Origin: Ipomoea triloba
Lineage: Eukaryota > Streptophyta > Magnoliopsida > Solanales > Convolvulaceae
Assembly: GCF_003576645.1 (NCBI RefSeq)
Contig: NC_044918.1
Coordinates: forward strand, 33,251,367 to 33,315,366
Length of the DNA: 64,000 bases
Direction of reading: 5' to 3'
The notes under the pieces were generated by a model, which was not told the origin of the DNA, made no database searches, and saw only the letters and a program-made list of their open reading frames with translations. This document shows positions 43,572 through 53,788 of this stretch, piece after piece. Position numbers and translations under genes: made by a program. The stretch's first letter is position 1. Every line of letters begins with the position of its first letter.

Positions 43572-45303
43572 TATATATGATGGAGTGATAAACCCGAATA
43601 GAGCAAAATTAATTACTATTCCCTGCGATCCTCCTGGTCTGGGGGATCCCTTCTTGGTCCTTGCAAACTATCTCATGCACCATCGGGGGAATTTCATGCC
43701 ACTCGTTCCAATCATTATTCATGATCATCGCCAATTTTTCCAAGCCATCAACAACTGCATTCTGTTCTCTGTAAATATGTTTGATCTTAACGGTCCAAGA
43801 CTTGTTCATCCATTGGTGGCAATCATGAATGACATTCCGCAGAGGCCCTCTCAATTGCTCTGGCTTTCAATCCATCTGACTACTTCCTGAGAATCCATTT
43901 GGACCTCTATATTCTGAAAACCTTTATTCCAAGCTCATTCTAGTCCCTTGTGAAGTCCCCAAGTTTCACTTTCAACCGCATGGTGAACCTTAAGCTTGCT
44001 CGTAAACCCACCAAGCCAGTTAACTTTGTAATATCTAATACTCCTCCACATCCCGCTTTTTTGTTTCAAGCGTTCCAGCTACCATCTATATTCAGGACCA
44101 TCGTATTGCCCCCTGGATGTTGCCATGAGAGCAACGTATCATCCTGTTTTGTTTTGTCTCCCCCATGTCGAAGCTTATCAAAAGCGTTATCAACTTCCCT
44201 ACTGTATTCGATGATCAGTTCGATTTTACTCAGCAAGTTCGTCTCCTTTCCTGTAAAAGCAAAGTCATTACGCTATCTCCACAACCACCATATTGTGATG
44301 GCAAAAACAATCGGCCATTTGTCCCCGTGATTGGAATTAATTGCGCCTCCAATATTTGCTATCATCCATCTCTCCATATCAAGGTTCACCAGATTGTGCC
44401 TTGAATCATTACTCAGTAAAGCTTTCCAGACCTCCTCTGCCATGGGGCATTCACGGAATATGTGTTCAATGGTTTCATCATTGTTACCACATTTCGGGCA
44501 TCTCGCTGAGCTTATCAGGCCTCTCCTCATCCTTTCTGCATTGCACATAGTCCGTCGATGGTAGATGAGCCAGAGAAGTGTTTGCATTTTTGCTGGGACC
44601 TTTAGCTTCCAGATTTTCTCCTATTTGTTTTCCTGCATAGTCATATTATTGTTGCAAATAAAGTCATATGCTGAAGATACAGTAAACTTACCTGAGTTCT
44701 CAGCGCTCCAATAAACCTCATCCGCCGTTGTTATCTCTGTTTCCAGATGAACCATGGCAAGTTTGTCATGATATTCCTCCGGTAGAATTTGTTGAAGCTT
44801 TTCCCACCTACATCCTCGACCATTCTCCCACATATCAGCCACCAATATATCTATATCTGACTCCTCAATATTTTCATTCACTACATTCTTGAGTGGGGTT
44901 TCATCCAACCACACATCTTTCCAGAATTTTGTACTACGACCATTTCTAACCATAGTACGAAATCCTCCTCCAACCCTATCCATTGCCCTACTTACCCCTC
45001 TCCATGTATTAGATGCACCTAACCTCGGTTTTATATGCATGTAATTATAATCTTTGACCCCATATTGAGTGCATAAAACCTGTGACCAAAGGCTATTATG
45101 TTCTTCTAATAACCGCCACCCCAATTTGGCCAGAAATGCTTCATTCATATCTCTTGCTTTTTTAATTCCAAGGCCCCCACTTGATTTTGGTTTAGTCACT
45201 GCATCCCATCCAATAAGATAGCATCTTTTCTTGTGTTCAGAGTTTCCCCATATGAATCCCCGAATTTTTTTATTAATCTGGTCACAAATTCCTTTTGGGA
45301 GGT
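43572..45303 (-). mobile_element. LINE, 5'-truncated, with 20-bp target duplication
   Basis: Flanked by ATGTGAGAGGTTAGTTTTTT at 43552-43571 and 45304-45323. The 3' end faces left with only a very short T run (A in sense). The content is RT C-terminal connection, zf-RVT and RNase H in minus orientation. Truncation at the 5' end is usual for LINEs. Confidence 0.9.
43609..45199 (-). pseudogene. LINE ORF2 fragment: RT connection, zf-RVT, RNase H
   Basis: The minus-strand codons begin with GGLGIKKARDMNEAFLAKLG, the segment just after RT in plant LINEs, and continue with FWKDVWLDETPL and the region before zf-RVT (to 44621). The zf-RVT part (44587-44273) has LWLIYHRRTMCNAER and CPKCGNNDETIEHIFREC. 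The RNase H remnant (43854-43609) has IYREQNAVVDGLEKLA. Several stops and frameshifts separate the pieces. It is a different LINE family from the one at 1-2102. Confidence 0.88.
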
Positions 45304-45388
45304 ATGTGAGAGGTTAGTTTTTTAAGATGTTTTTCCCTTGCAAATGGGGTGTTTTTGCAGTAGGAGTGGGGCCCAGTTGTGGGAAGAA

Positions 45389-45418
45389 ACCTGCGCCTCA
45401 CCTGCGTGAGGCGCAGGT
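45389..45418. repeat. 13-bp stem hairpin
   Basis: ACCTGCGCCTCAC (45389-45401) pairs perfectly with GTGAGGCGCAGGT (45406-45418) across a 4-base loop. It is GC-rich in an AT-rich setting, inside LTR G. Confidence 0.9.
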
Positions 45419-45650
45419 CTTGCGCCCAGGCGGGCGCGTGTGGTGCACGCGCGTAAACTTTTATTTTATTTATTTTTTTTTAGTTTTGTAATTTGTTTTT
45501 CTTTTCCTTTTCTTTTTTTCCTCCACCCACATTTTCTCTTTCCTGGTCACACCTGCAAAATCCCCTAAAAAACCCACCACTATTGAGGAAGACCTTATAA
45601 TATCTTAAAGTCGACATCATCACTTCACCTCTGCCCATAATATTAACCCA

Positions 45651-46319
45651 TCATATCATGTCTTCATTATTATATTCATCATCCTCCATCATTGCCATCC
45701 AAAACTTTCCAGTAATATTATCTCTACACCATTTTAAATACTCTAACACCATTCTAAAAAAACATCATTTCAAGAATAATTTATCACCTTACCAACTTCA
45801 TGTACGCCATCTACATCACTCAAGCTTCGCCATTTTTTACCCGCAAAAACCAGTTTCATCATCAACTAGATGGGGAGGCCGGTAGTGGCAAAAGGGTGAT
45901 CTACGATGGTTTTTTTTTGTTCAGGGACCATTCTGGAGATATATATGTACTTAAAGACGATAGAAAGAGAAAAGGATGGGCTGGCGTTTATAAAACTAAA
46001 AATATCAATTTCAAGAGGACGAGGGAGTTGCATAAGACTTTCATATTTATAGCCAAGAAAGAAAGAAGAAGACAGATTTCTTAGTGTTCACAATGCAGTG
46101 GACTTCCGACGATTTGCCCCTAATTCATCTTTAAAAAAATTAATGTGATTGACTCTATGGGGGAAATGACAAAATGTAGGGTGGTTACTTTTTGTTGATT
46201 GCTGAAAACAAGGTTCAAGAATGCTAAGAATATTATATATTCGGCTGAAAATAAGGAAAGGTAAAAAAATATAATTTGTCTTAAGAGGGATTTACGCAGA
46301 TTAATAAGGGGGTTGTTTG
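45651..46319. other. Unassigned, AT-rich
   Basis: No protein similarity that I recognise. Short ORFs here have low-complexity Ser/Ile/Lys composition. It may be the outer part of LTR G or older intergenic DNA. Confidence 0.4.
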
Positions 46320-46327
46320 CCATCTAT

Positions 46328-46719
46328 TAGGGATGGCAACGGGGCGGGGCGGGGACGGGACCCGTCCCCGAAACCCCTACCCCGTCCCCGTCCTCGTCCC
46401 CGACGGGAAATGGAAAATAGTCCCCATCCCCGTCCCCGCGGGGAATTAGGCGGGGACGGGGATTCTCCGTCCCCGATCAATTCTTATTCAACATCTTAAA
46501 TTAGTCAATTTTAATTTTAAAAACTATGATTTTAATTTTAAAAACTACGATTTTAATNGTCCCCGACGGGAAATGGAAAATAGTCCCCATCCCCGTCCCC
46601 GCGGGGAATTAGGCGGGGACGGGGATTCTCCGTCCCCGATCAATTCTTATTCAACATCTTAAATTAGTCAATTTTAATTTTAAAAACTATGATTTTAATT
46701 TTAAAAACTACGATTTTAA

Positions 46720-46752
<33 letters not shown>

Positions 46753-46792
46753 ATGTTTATATAAAAAATTAAGTACTGGCAGTGTGATTACT

Positions 46793-46842
<50 letters not shown>

Positions 46843-47004
46843 TTATATAATTTTTAATGATAATAATTATTCGGGGATAGGGCGGGGAGGGGTATCCCCG
46901 TCCCCGTCCCCGACGGGGAATTAAAACCCCCCGACGGGGAGTTGAAAAAATTCCCAAACGAAGACGGGGATCCCCGGCGGGGATGGGGCACATTGCCATC
47001 CCTA
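46328..47004. mobile_element. hAT-type MITE with GC-rich ends
   Basis: The terminal inverted repeats are TAGGGATGGCAA (46328) and TTGCCATCCCTA (ends 47004). The target duplication CCATCTAT is 8 bp (46320-46327 and 47005-47012), the size made by hAT transposases. GGGGCGGGGACGGG-rich arms surround an AT core with (TA)n. There is no transposase. Positions 46559-46720 repeat 46396-46557 exactly after n at 46558, an assembly overlap, so the true length is about 514 bp. Confidence 0.87.
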
Positions 47005-47112
47005 CCATCTATTTTCCTTAATTAATCACTCTTCCCCTTGCCATCTATTTTCCTTAATTAATCACTCTTCCCCTTGCCATCTATTTTCCTTAATTAATCA
47101 CTCTTCCCCATG
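47005..47112. repeat. 36-bp tandem repeat, three copies
   Basis: CCATCTATTTTCCTTAATTA units begin at 47005, 47041 and 47077. The MITE target duplicate is the first eight bases of the first unit. Confidence 0.92.
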
Positions 47113-47319
47113 CTCCAATCCTGTCCCCCACTAAGATTCTTTTCCTTCTGCTGAAAATCAAATCAAAATAATTCAACCATTCTGCAACTAAGGAAAATCA
47201 AACTCACGACCAAAGCACAATATTCAAGTCCCAAACCACCAAGCCAATTCATCTTTCTGCTACTATCTTAGCAACAAATATATATAGGTATCTACGAAGA
47301 GAAATATAATATAGCTAAG

Positions 47320-48350
47320 ATGGGAGAATCTAGCAACCTTAACCCGGAAACGAGATATGTGCAAGTTCAAGGAGTAAACCAAGTTTTGTTGATGACGCCT
47401 AGTATGTGAGATCGATACCGACACTTCCTCTGACTACCGATCACTCGTTGGAAGTATGTAGATTTACCCGTTCTAAACCACTTTGACTGCAACTATGGAG
47501 TGGAGTGTCTCATTCACGAGCCGTACTGGAATATTATTTTAAGTTGGCGACAAGACACGTTTGCTCCATTAGTTCATGAGTTTGTGGAGACCCTGGAAGT
47601 GACTAGAGCAGCTGGAGATTTGCGAAGCCCAACAATCAAATTATGTCTTTTCAATGAGGATCATCATATTTCAGTTAACACTTTGGGTGTTCTACTAGGA
47701 TTCTACAACGAAGAAGACCAAACCCGTCACTGGTATCGCAGACATCAATGGGACTTCGGGAGCTGAGATACTCCAAGAAAATATTGGGCCATAATAGCTA
47801 GACCAGGGATAGACTAGAATGGATCAAGAGTAAACATCTCTCAAATCGTTCGAGAAGATCTAAAGATCATGTGGAATATCTTTTCACACTTTTGGGGTGG
47901 TAGGCCAGAGAATTATGATAGAATCTCCAAGTCAGATTTATTCATGTTGTGGAGTATGGACACTGGGAAATCGGTAAACATGGGAGTATCTGCAAAGGAT
48001 GGTTGCAAGCTCAACAGTAGGAAAATGTGAAATCAGTATTCGTAGGATCTTTAGTGACGAGATTGTGTGTTGCTATGGGTTATCAAATGAAGATACATTG
48101 GTTTGATTATCGAGTCCAGGGAGCACAAATAATCCCTATGTCGCTAGAGGACATAGCGGGGTTGAATCTTACAGCCATATCAAGGGTTAGAGAGACTAGA
48201 AGGATGGCTAGAGAGTCTACTAACACGACGCTGGCATCACCGGCTGGATCTTCATCTCCACCACTGTCAATCCTTTCTTTGTCTCCTTCAATGAAGGGAA
48301 CATCAACCAAGACATTGGAAAGTTGTTCGAAAGGTTCAAACAACTAAGGG
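47320..48350 (+). pseudogene. Athila-like retrotransposon ORF1 remnant
   Basis: The recognisable part is 47490-47766, with EPYWNIILSW, FVETLEVTRAAGDLRSPTIK and LFNEDHHISVNTLGVLLGFYNEED. This is the pattern of the Athila ORF-1 family (a Phe-x-Leu-x(4)-His-x-Ile-Ser core followed by Gly-x-Leu-Leu-Gly-Phe-Tyr). Further pieces are LFMLWSMDTGKSVNMG near 47940-47985 and a TRLCVAMGYQM region near 48050. Several stops and frameshifts break it. No LTR or pol accompanies it. The assignment rests on pattern memory and is moderate. Confidence 0.55.
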
Positions 48351-48708
48351 TCAGAATGGAAAATCAATCACAACATCCATTAACTACATTTCTAGGTTCA
48401 TCTTTACTGCCAACAATATTAGATAACCGAATGATGTGTCATCTAAGATAAGAAAGTAAGTTTGTTCAAAATTTATTCCGGGTCTCTATAAGCCCTTGAG
48501 CAACAAATCTCACTTTATATCTAACCACCTCATTCTATTCATTCCTCTTTCATACAAATACCCCTTTGGATCCTACTGGGGTCACACCTTTAGGGGTATT
48601 TACATGAATACTAAACACGTTTCTTTTATTTAGAAAGTTGAGCTTAGCCTCAATTGCTTCTTTCCATTTCAACTAATCAAAGTGCTTCCGACACTTTGCT
48701 ATAGTTTT

Positions 48709-49497
48709 TTATTCTGGATCCATATTATTGAAAGAAATGTGAAGAGCAATTGTAGATGTGATTTGATCGTCCATGGTTGTTAGCTTTCTATCGTAATTTT
48801 CTCCTGTTTCTATAAAGTTTATGGCAGTTTCTATATTTACATCAACGAAGTCTTTCTCATTTGTTATTATATATTGGTGAAGGTGTTCCGTATTCCAAGT
48901 GTTAGATTTATTTGTAGCATGTGCATTTACATTGGATTTTTCGTCTTCATTACGATTTTGGAGTAACTGTGATTGTTTATTGTATTTAGTTTTCCGCAAA
49001 TTTAAATCTTTTGCACCAACTGGTCTTTCATGCTTTTGGCGTAGGGTAATGTCAATGTTAGTATTTGGTCTTTTGGGGACAATTATTCTTGATGGAACAT
49101 TTTCTGCAAGAATATAGGACCTAGTTACTCCTTTATAGTCAGTAAACGCATCTAGCATATTATGTGTTAGTTTTTGCAAATTTACTATTATATTGAACTT
49201 CAAGTTCAGTTTGATTAGTACGTGGGTCAAGATATTGACGATCTTTTTCATCCCATGAAATTTCCTGGCATTTTTCAAAGTTGAGTTTTTCTCTCCCCCT
49301 AATGCTGGGAAATGATCTTCATAAAAAATGAAGTCAGCAAACTGTGTAGTAAACTGATTTGCTGTCTTGGGCTCGAGGTATTTAATGATAGAAGTGGATT
49401 CATGCGCAACATAAATACCTAACCCACGCCGCGGGCCCATCGAAGTATGATGCGGAGGTGGTATAGGTACGTAAACTGCATAACCAAAGACATGCAA
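48709..49497 (-). pseudogene. Copia pol, region after integrase
   Basis: HVFGYAVYVPIPPPHHTSMGP, GIYVAHESTSIIKYLEP and FADFIFYEDHFPALGGEK form the C-terminal integrase extension of copia polyproteins. This block says the substituted integrase tail has been reached and RT should follow to the left. The following residues degenerate and no RT motif is seen before 48600. Confidence 0.82.
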
Positions 49498-49761
49498 ATG
49501 AGAAATGTCTGGCTCATTACCACGTACAAGTTCTAGAGGGGAATAATCGTGATATGCAGTTGGCCGGAGTTATATTAGATTTGCGGCATGCAATATTGCG
49601 TGTCCCCAACGAGTGACTAGTAAACTAGACCGTTGCAGTAATGGTCTAGCTATTAGCTTAATTCTTTTGATAAGGGATTCAGCTAAACCATTTTGAGTGT
49701 AGACATATGGTACATGATGTTCCACCTTAATCCCCATGGTCGTACAATAATCGTCAAAAGT

Positions 49762-50148
49762 TTACAAGGTGAATTCACCAGCATTATCCATTTTGACATT
49801 CTTAATAGGATAATCGGTGAATTGGGCATTCAACCTAATGATTTGGCTTATGAATTTTGCGAGTGACATATTTCGAGTAGACAAGAGGCACTCATGTGTC
49901 CATTGGGTGGAGGCATCAATGAGGACTATGAAATATCGAAATTGTCTGGAGGAAGGATGAATTGGTCCATAAATATTGCCTTGTAATCTTTGTAGGAAAA
50001 CAGGTGACTCAAAACCAATCTTAGGACGTGATGACCGAACAATAAGTTTTCCCTTTGCCCAGGGAAGACAAGTGTAATCTTTTGTAGAAAGAATGTTTGT
50101 CCTAAGAAGGTTATGTCCAGTCAAATTTGAAAGTATCCAGCATATCAT
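49762..50148 (-). pseudogene. Copia integrase core fragment
   Basis: It includes CLPWAKGKLIVRSSRPK (entry to the core), then GNIYGPIHPSS (where the first catalytic Asp is Asn: D-to-N), YFIVLIDASTQWTHECLLSTRN and the second catalytic site MDNAGEFT. The Glu region is beyond the stop at 49762. The loss of the first catalytic Asp alone would inactivate it. Confidence 0.82.
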
Positions 50149-50905
50149 GGTTTGCCCATTGTGAATGTGTATCTTTAAATTTCACTACGAGTACAATGCA
50201 GGAGATTTGGGGCCTGATCTAGGAATAATACAAGCCTGAAGAAAAATGAAGGAAGTGCTTTGATTTCCTTTTTCTGGTTATTGACCGTTTTGGTTAAGAC
50301 AAGGAATTCAGTGTTGTTTTAAGTTTTAGTTTTTGTGTAGAAACTGTTGGACCGAATATCCTTGAAAGTAAGCAAAGTTCTTTTTTATTGAGGACATATG
50401 AGGGCTGTTTCGATTGTTAACTTCATTTCGTTTGGAAGAATAATTGAAGCTCTACCGGAGCCCACAATAAGTATGTTATCGTTTGCTATGGTTGAGATCA
50501 GAGGTTGTCTTTTTGTTCTTTGAATGTTTGGAAAAATCTTCGGTCTGTCAAAACAGTGTGCGTGGTTGCGCTATCGACCAAGCATAGAGCAGAAACATCC
50601 CCCACATTTCTAAATATGAACGACTAAGTAGCTAAATGTAAATGAGGAATTGATATTTTATTCATAAGAATTCAAAAGCATATAGAAGATTTATCCAAAA
50701 TGCACGTAGGCATTATAAAGAAATTGTCTAGAGTAATTGACATCATTATATCAATAGAAGATAAAAAAAAATAGATCATTTTTGGTCTCTAAAATCTTCA
50801 AGCTCGTACTTCATGAGGTCATCTTCATCAGCATTAACAAGTGTGTTTGCTTTGGCAACACAACATGGTGGGACTCATCTTTGGGTTGCTCTTTGTCCCT
50901 CTTCA

Positions 50906-51650
50906 TCATCCGCTGATATGCCTCGACCAAGTGCTTCGGGGTGTGACACATACGGGACCAGTGGCCTTTGCACCCACATTTATAACAAACTTGTTGCTGG
51001 CCCTAATGATTGTTGGATGAACTTGGTCGTCCTTGACGAGATTGATTATTTGATTGCCTTTGCTGGTTTCGGAAGTTATGATTGTTGTTGCCACCATTTC
51101 TTCCTCCACGACCTCTTCCTTGTCTTCTACCTTAGCTCCTCCTTGTGTTACTCGACTGGACAACATGGTGTGCTTCAGGCACTGGTGCAGAGCCAACATT
51201 GCGTGCATTATGGTTTTGCATCAACAACTAGTTATGCTTCTCAGCTACTAGGAGGGCGGAGATTAGCTCAGTATGTTTGGTATAATTTTGTGTAATGGTG
51301 AATTATATTCAATTACGCACTTATAGTCTTGGAATCTCAAATTCAGCTAGTCATATTATGCCTAGGGAAGGACAAGCGATGTCTGTTAATCAAAGCGGTC
51401 CTTGAGGGATTTCCATAAAATGTGGGGCTCTTTTTCAATAAGGTATTCATTTTTTAAGGTCATGATTAAGATGGTGGCGGAGGAAAATGACAGCTTTGGC
51501 CTTCTGGGCTGCATCACTTGTGGAATCAGCAGCAATAGTATCTTGTAGCGCAGTTGATGTGAGATAAATCTCAACGTTAAGAGCCCAAATCAGATAGTTG
51601 CTCCCGTTTAGAGCTAGTTCGATAAATTCACGCTTTGTAAGGGCAGCCAT
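50906..51650 (-). pseudogene. Copia gag remnant
   Basis: The N-terminus at 51650 reads MAALTKREFIELALNGSNYL, WALNVEIYLTSTALQDTI and AKAVIFLRHHLNHDLKKEYL, the copia gag signature. A zinc knuckle CYKCGCKGHWSRMC is encoded near 51000-50960 in a different frame from the surrounding open stretches. At least two frameshifts therefore lie between. The plus-strand ORFs here are shadows of this gene. Confidence 0.82.
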
Positions 51651-51659
51651 AATCTACAA

Positions 51660-52084
51660 ATTTATTAGAAATATTTTATTATTCCACAATCGACCTTTAT
51701 ATAATTTAATATTTTGAGAAACAATATGCTCTATTTGTTTGCGGGTTGTAAAAAAAAAAAAAAACTTAGAACAAACTTAAAAGCAGGCTCAAAGGAAACA
51801 TTATATGAGGACAAAAGAAAATATATCACACAAAAAAATGGTCCAAATAGTATCTCATATAGAAAAAATATAGGCCGAAAATATATTTATAGCTGATGCC
51901 AAAACTTGGCCCAATAAGTATGTATGCGCATATCCATCTGATAAAATAAATGTGGCCCAATAAATTTTGTTTTAGCTTAATTCATCTTTAGTGCTCAATT
52001 CCCTAATCATCTCTCTCTCAGCTGGGGAGAAACAAAATACAAGAGGCAGCCTAGAGAAAGGAAAGAGAAACAGCTAGAGAAAAT
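51660..52084. other. Unassigned, AT-rich
   Basis: Contains an A-rich run at about 51750-51765. It may include the decayed copia LTR, but I see no ends. No gene. Confidence 0.4.
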
Positions 52085-52532
52085 TGATAGGGATAAAATC
52101 TCGGTCTACGTATCCCGACCTTCCGAGCTGTGTTTCCAGTTAGGGGTTAACCAGACCCTCCGAATCCTCCTCCCGATCAGACCAGGCCGGGCATCCCTGC
52201 GCTCCAGGCTGCAGTAAGGGCCTTCGCAGAGGTTCGAACCAGGGACCCCGCGCCCGCGTACCCATTCGCGGGCGCGTTGGACCGACAGCGTGACCGGTGC
52301 ATGTCTGCCACGCGTCCTACATGCCGCCAGACCGGAAAGCCTACTGAAGCCACTATAAAAGGCGCATTTACTGCGGTAAAGGGGACTTTTTTTGGCGATT
52401 CCTCTCAATACAGTAGCTAAAGAGACCGGGAACCTCTAACCCACTGTCACGTAGCTCGGTCTCCCCTAGGGTATTGTACCTTGTACCCGATACAATATTA
52501 ATACAGTATTCTTTCCGTATTTTGCTGTATCA
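52085..52532 (+). repeat. 5' LTR of the Tat element
   Basis: 448 bp, TGATAGGGAT...GCTGTATCA, ended by the PBS. The TATA box is CTATAAAAGGC at 52353. Short compared with the Tekay LTRs in this window. Confidence 0.93.
52354..52360 (+). promoter_or_regulatory. TATA box of the Tat LTR
   Basis: TATAAAA in CACTATAAAAGGCGC. The same sequence occurs in the 3' LTR near 61937. It should drive gag-pol RNA. Confidence 0.8.
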
Positions 52533-52535
52533 TTT

Positions 52536-52553
52536 TGGCGCCGTCTGTGGGGA
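52536..52553 (+). other. Primer binding site of the Tat element
   Basis: TGGCGCCGTCTGTGGGGA lies three bases after the LTR. It is the type found in Tat/Athila elements and differs from the Met type of the Tekay elements. Confidence 0.85.
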
Positions 52554-52601
52554 CCAAAGTACCAAGTCGATTTCTGTTCTGCCCGACTTCGATCTCCAAC
52601 C

Positions 52602-53788
52602 ATGTACCCTTACATGGACTACTTTGCCGCTGCTGACCCGGAGCAGGAGGGACCTTCTGACTTGCGTTCTCGCCTTAGCTCCCGAGGCGACCCGAACAAT
52701 ACCATTAACCCGCCGCTGGCCGATCCTGTCAACGTGATTCACCCCCCTCAGGCATTTCCCATACCGGTTAGACCGGTACCGTATCAGTACTCAGCGTACC
52801 CGCTCGACCCGACCGCTCAATGGTGGACCAACTCCCCTCGGTTTTACCCGCAGCCATATGCCCCTTCTTTCCCGTTTCAACCAGTGCCACCCACTCAGCC
52901 ACAGGTTCAGCCTCCAGTCCCACATCCAAACACCGCAACGATCGAGGCTGCAGCCACCCCCTCGCCCGCATTGAGGAGGGCACAGTCTCAGAGGCGACCG
53001 GTGTCTTCCAGGTTGCAAGAACCGACCCCGGCGCGCCGCCCTGCGCTGTTTCGTTTGAGCGCCTCGGGTTCCAGGCGACCTGCAGCCCGCGAAGAGGTGC
53101 CGCGAGTCAGCGTTCTGGACACAATAGACCCGCCGATGGAGAGAGGGCGCAGATCATTACACATGCCGACCGCGAGCGAAGCCGATTCGAGTGAGGCCAG
53201 TTCTTCGGACTCCCATCACCGTAGACACCGTTCATCTGGTCTCTCACGGGGAATACTCGATCAGGTCTAAGCAGAGTTTAACAGATGGAAGCGCAAGGAG
53301 CTGATCGACCCACCGACCGGGCGAGCAATCTGCTCCGTACGCCCTTTACACAGGAGCTCATGAGTGAGCCTTATCCGATAGACCTGCGCGTTCCCGGGGA
53401 CAAAGACTACGCAGGCAGGCCGGATCCCGAACAGCATGTCAACCTCTACTATGGAAACATGCTCATGATGAGGGTGTCCAAGGCCGTCATGTGTCGGGCG
53501 TTCTACTCAACACTGACCTGGAGAGCTGCAGAGTGGTTCCGCACCTTGGAACCTGGTTCTATATCGAATTTCCGAGACCTGGCCCAAAGATTCGTCGACC
53601 GCTTCGCTATGTCCAAGACTGTGAAGAAGCACTTCTCTCACCTGGAGAACGCTAAACAGTTGGATAGCGAACCGCTCTCTGTCTTTATCGAGCGATGGAA
53701 CAAGGAAATGACGGAAATTGAGCCCGTTGACGACGTAACCGCCACCAACTTGCTGTTGAACTCCTTAAGGGCGGGAAACCTGTACTAG
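52602..53788 (+). pseudogene. Tat gag
   Basis: The ATG at 52602 begins MYPYMDYFAAADPEQE, repeated at 62184. A long Pro/Gln/Ser-rich N-terminal region runs to a TAA at 53268. The same frame then carries FNRWKRKELID before shifting to the frame of the capsid domain (53285-53788). That domain holds the gag core: DPEQHVNLYYGNMLMM, VMCRAFYSTLTWRAAEWF, SISNFRDLAQRFVDRF and ERWNKEMTEIE. A TAG at 53786 follows N-L-Y and the frame continues in pol. The defects are one stop, one frameshift and one TAG. Confidence 0.9.

Larger units (their letters stand above)
42225..45650 (-). repeat. Gypsy LTR, family G (split by a LINE)
   Basis: The sense LTR end GGGGTGTTACA is at 42225, preceded by GTGGCGGTAACACCCG as in LTR E. 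A donor-like CTACAAGG|GTAAGAT lies near 43388. Three diverged copies of a TTGTGAGTT-CCGGCTCAC block occupy 42889-43010. The LINE at 43572-45303 interrupts it. A 13-bp stem hairpin lies at 45389-45418. I could not find the outer end; 45650 is a guess from the loss of similarity. Confidence 0.6.
48600..51650 (-). mobile_element. Decayed Ty1/copia element
   Basis: In minus orientation the order is gag (51650-51386), zinc knuckle (about 51000-50960), protease-like LVDSATTHT stretch (near 50560), integrase (50148-49762) and post-integrase region (49497-48709). No RT or LTR was recognised. It is much older than the Sirevirus, since every domain carries frameshifts and stops. Confidence 0.8.

Noticed and set aside
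44273..45199. Host gene for a zinc-finger protein
   Set aside because: The Cys-rich part is the zf-RVT domain of a LINE with target-site duplicates on both sides.
45800..46084. Small host gene
   Set aside because: Lys/Arg-rich ORF with no recognisable domain, splice context or conservation evidence.
50813..51295. Plus-strand gene at 50.8-51.3 kb
   Set aside because: Antisense of a decayed copia gag, whose zinc knuckle is on the minus strand.
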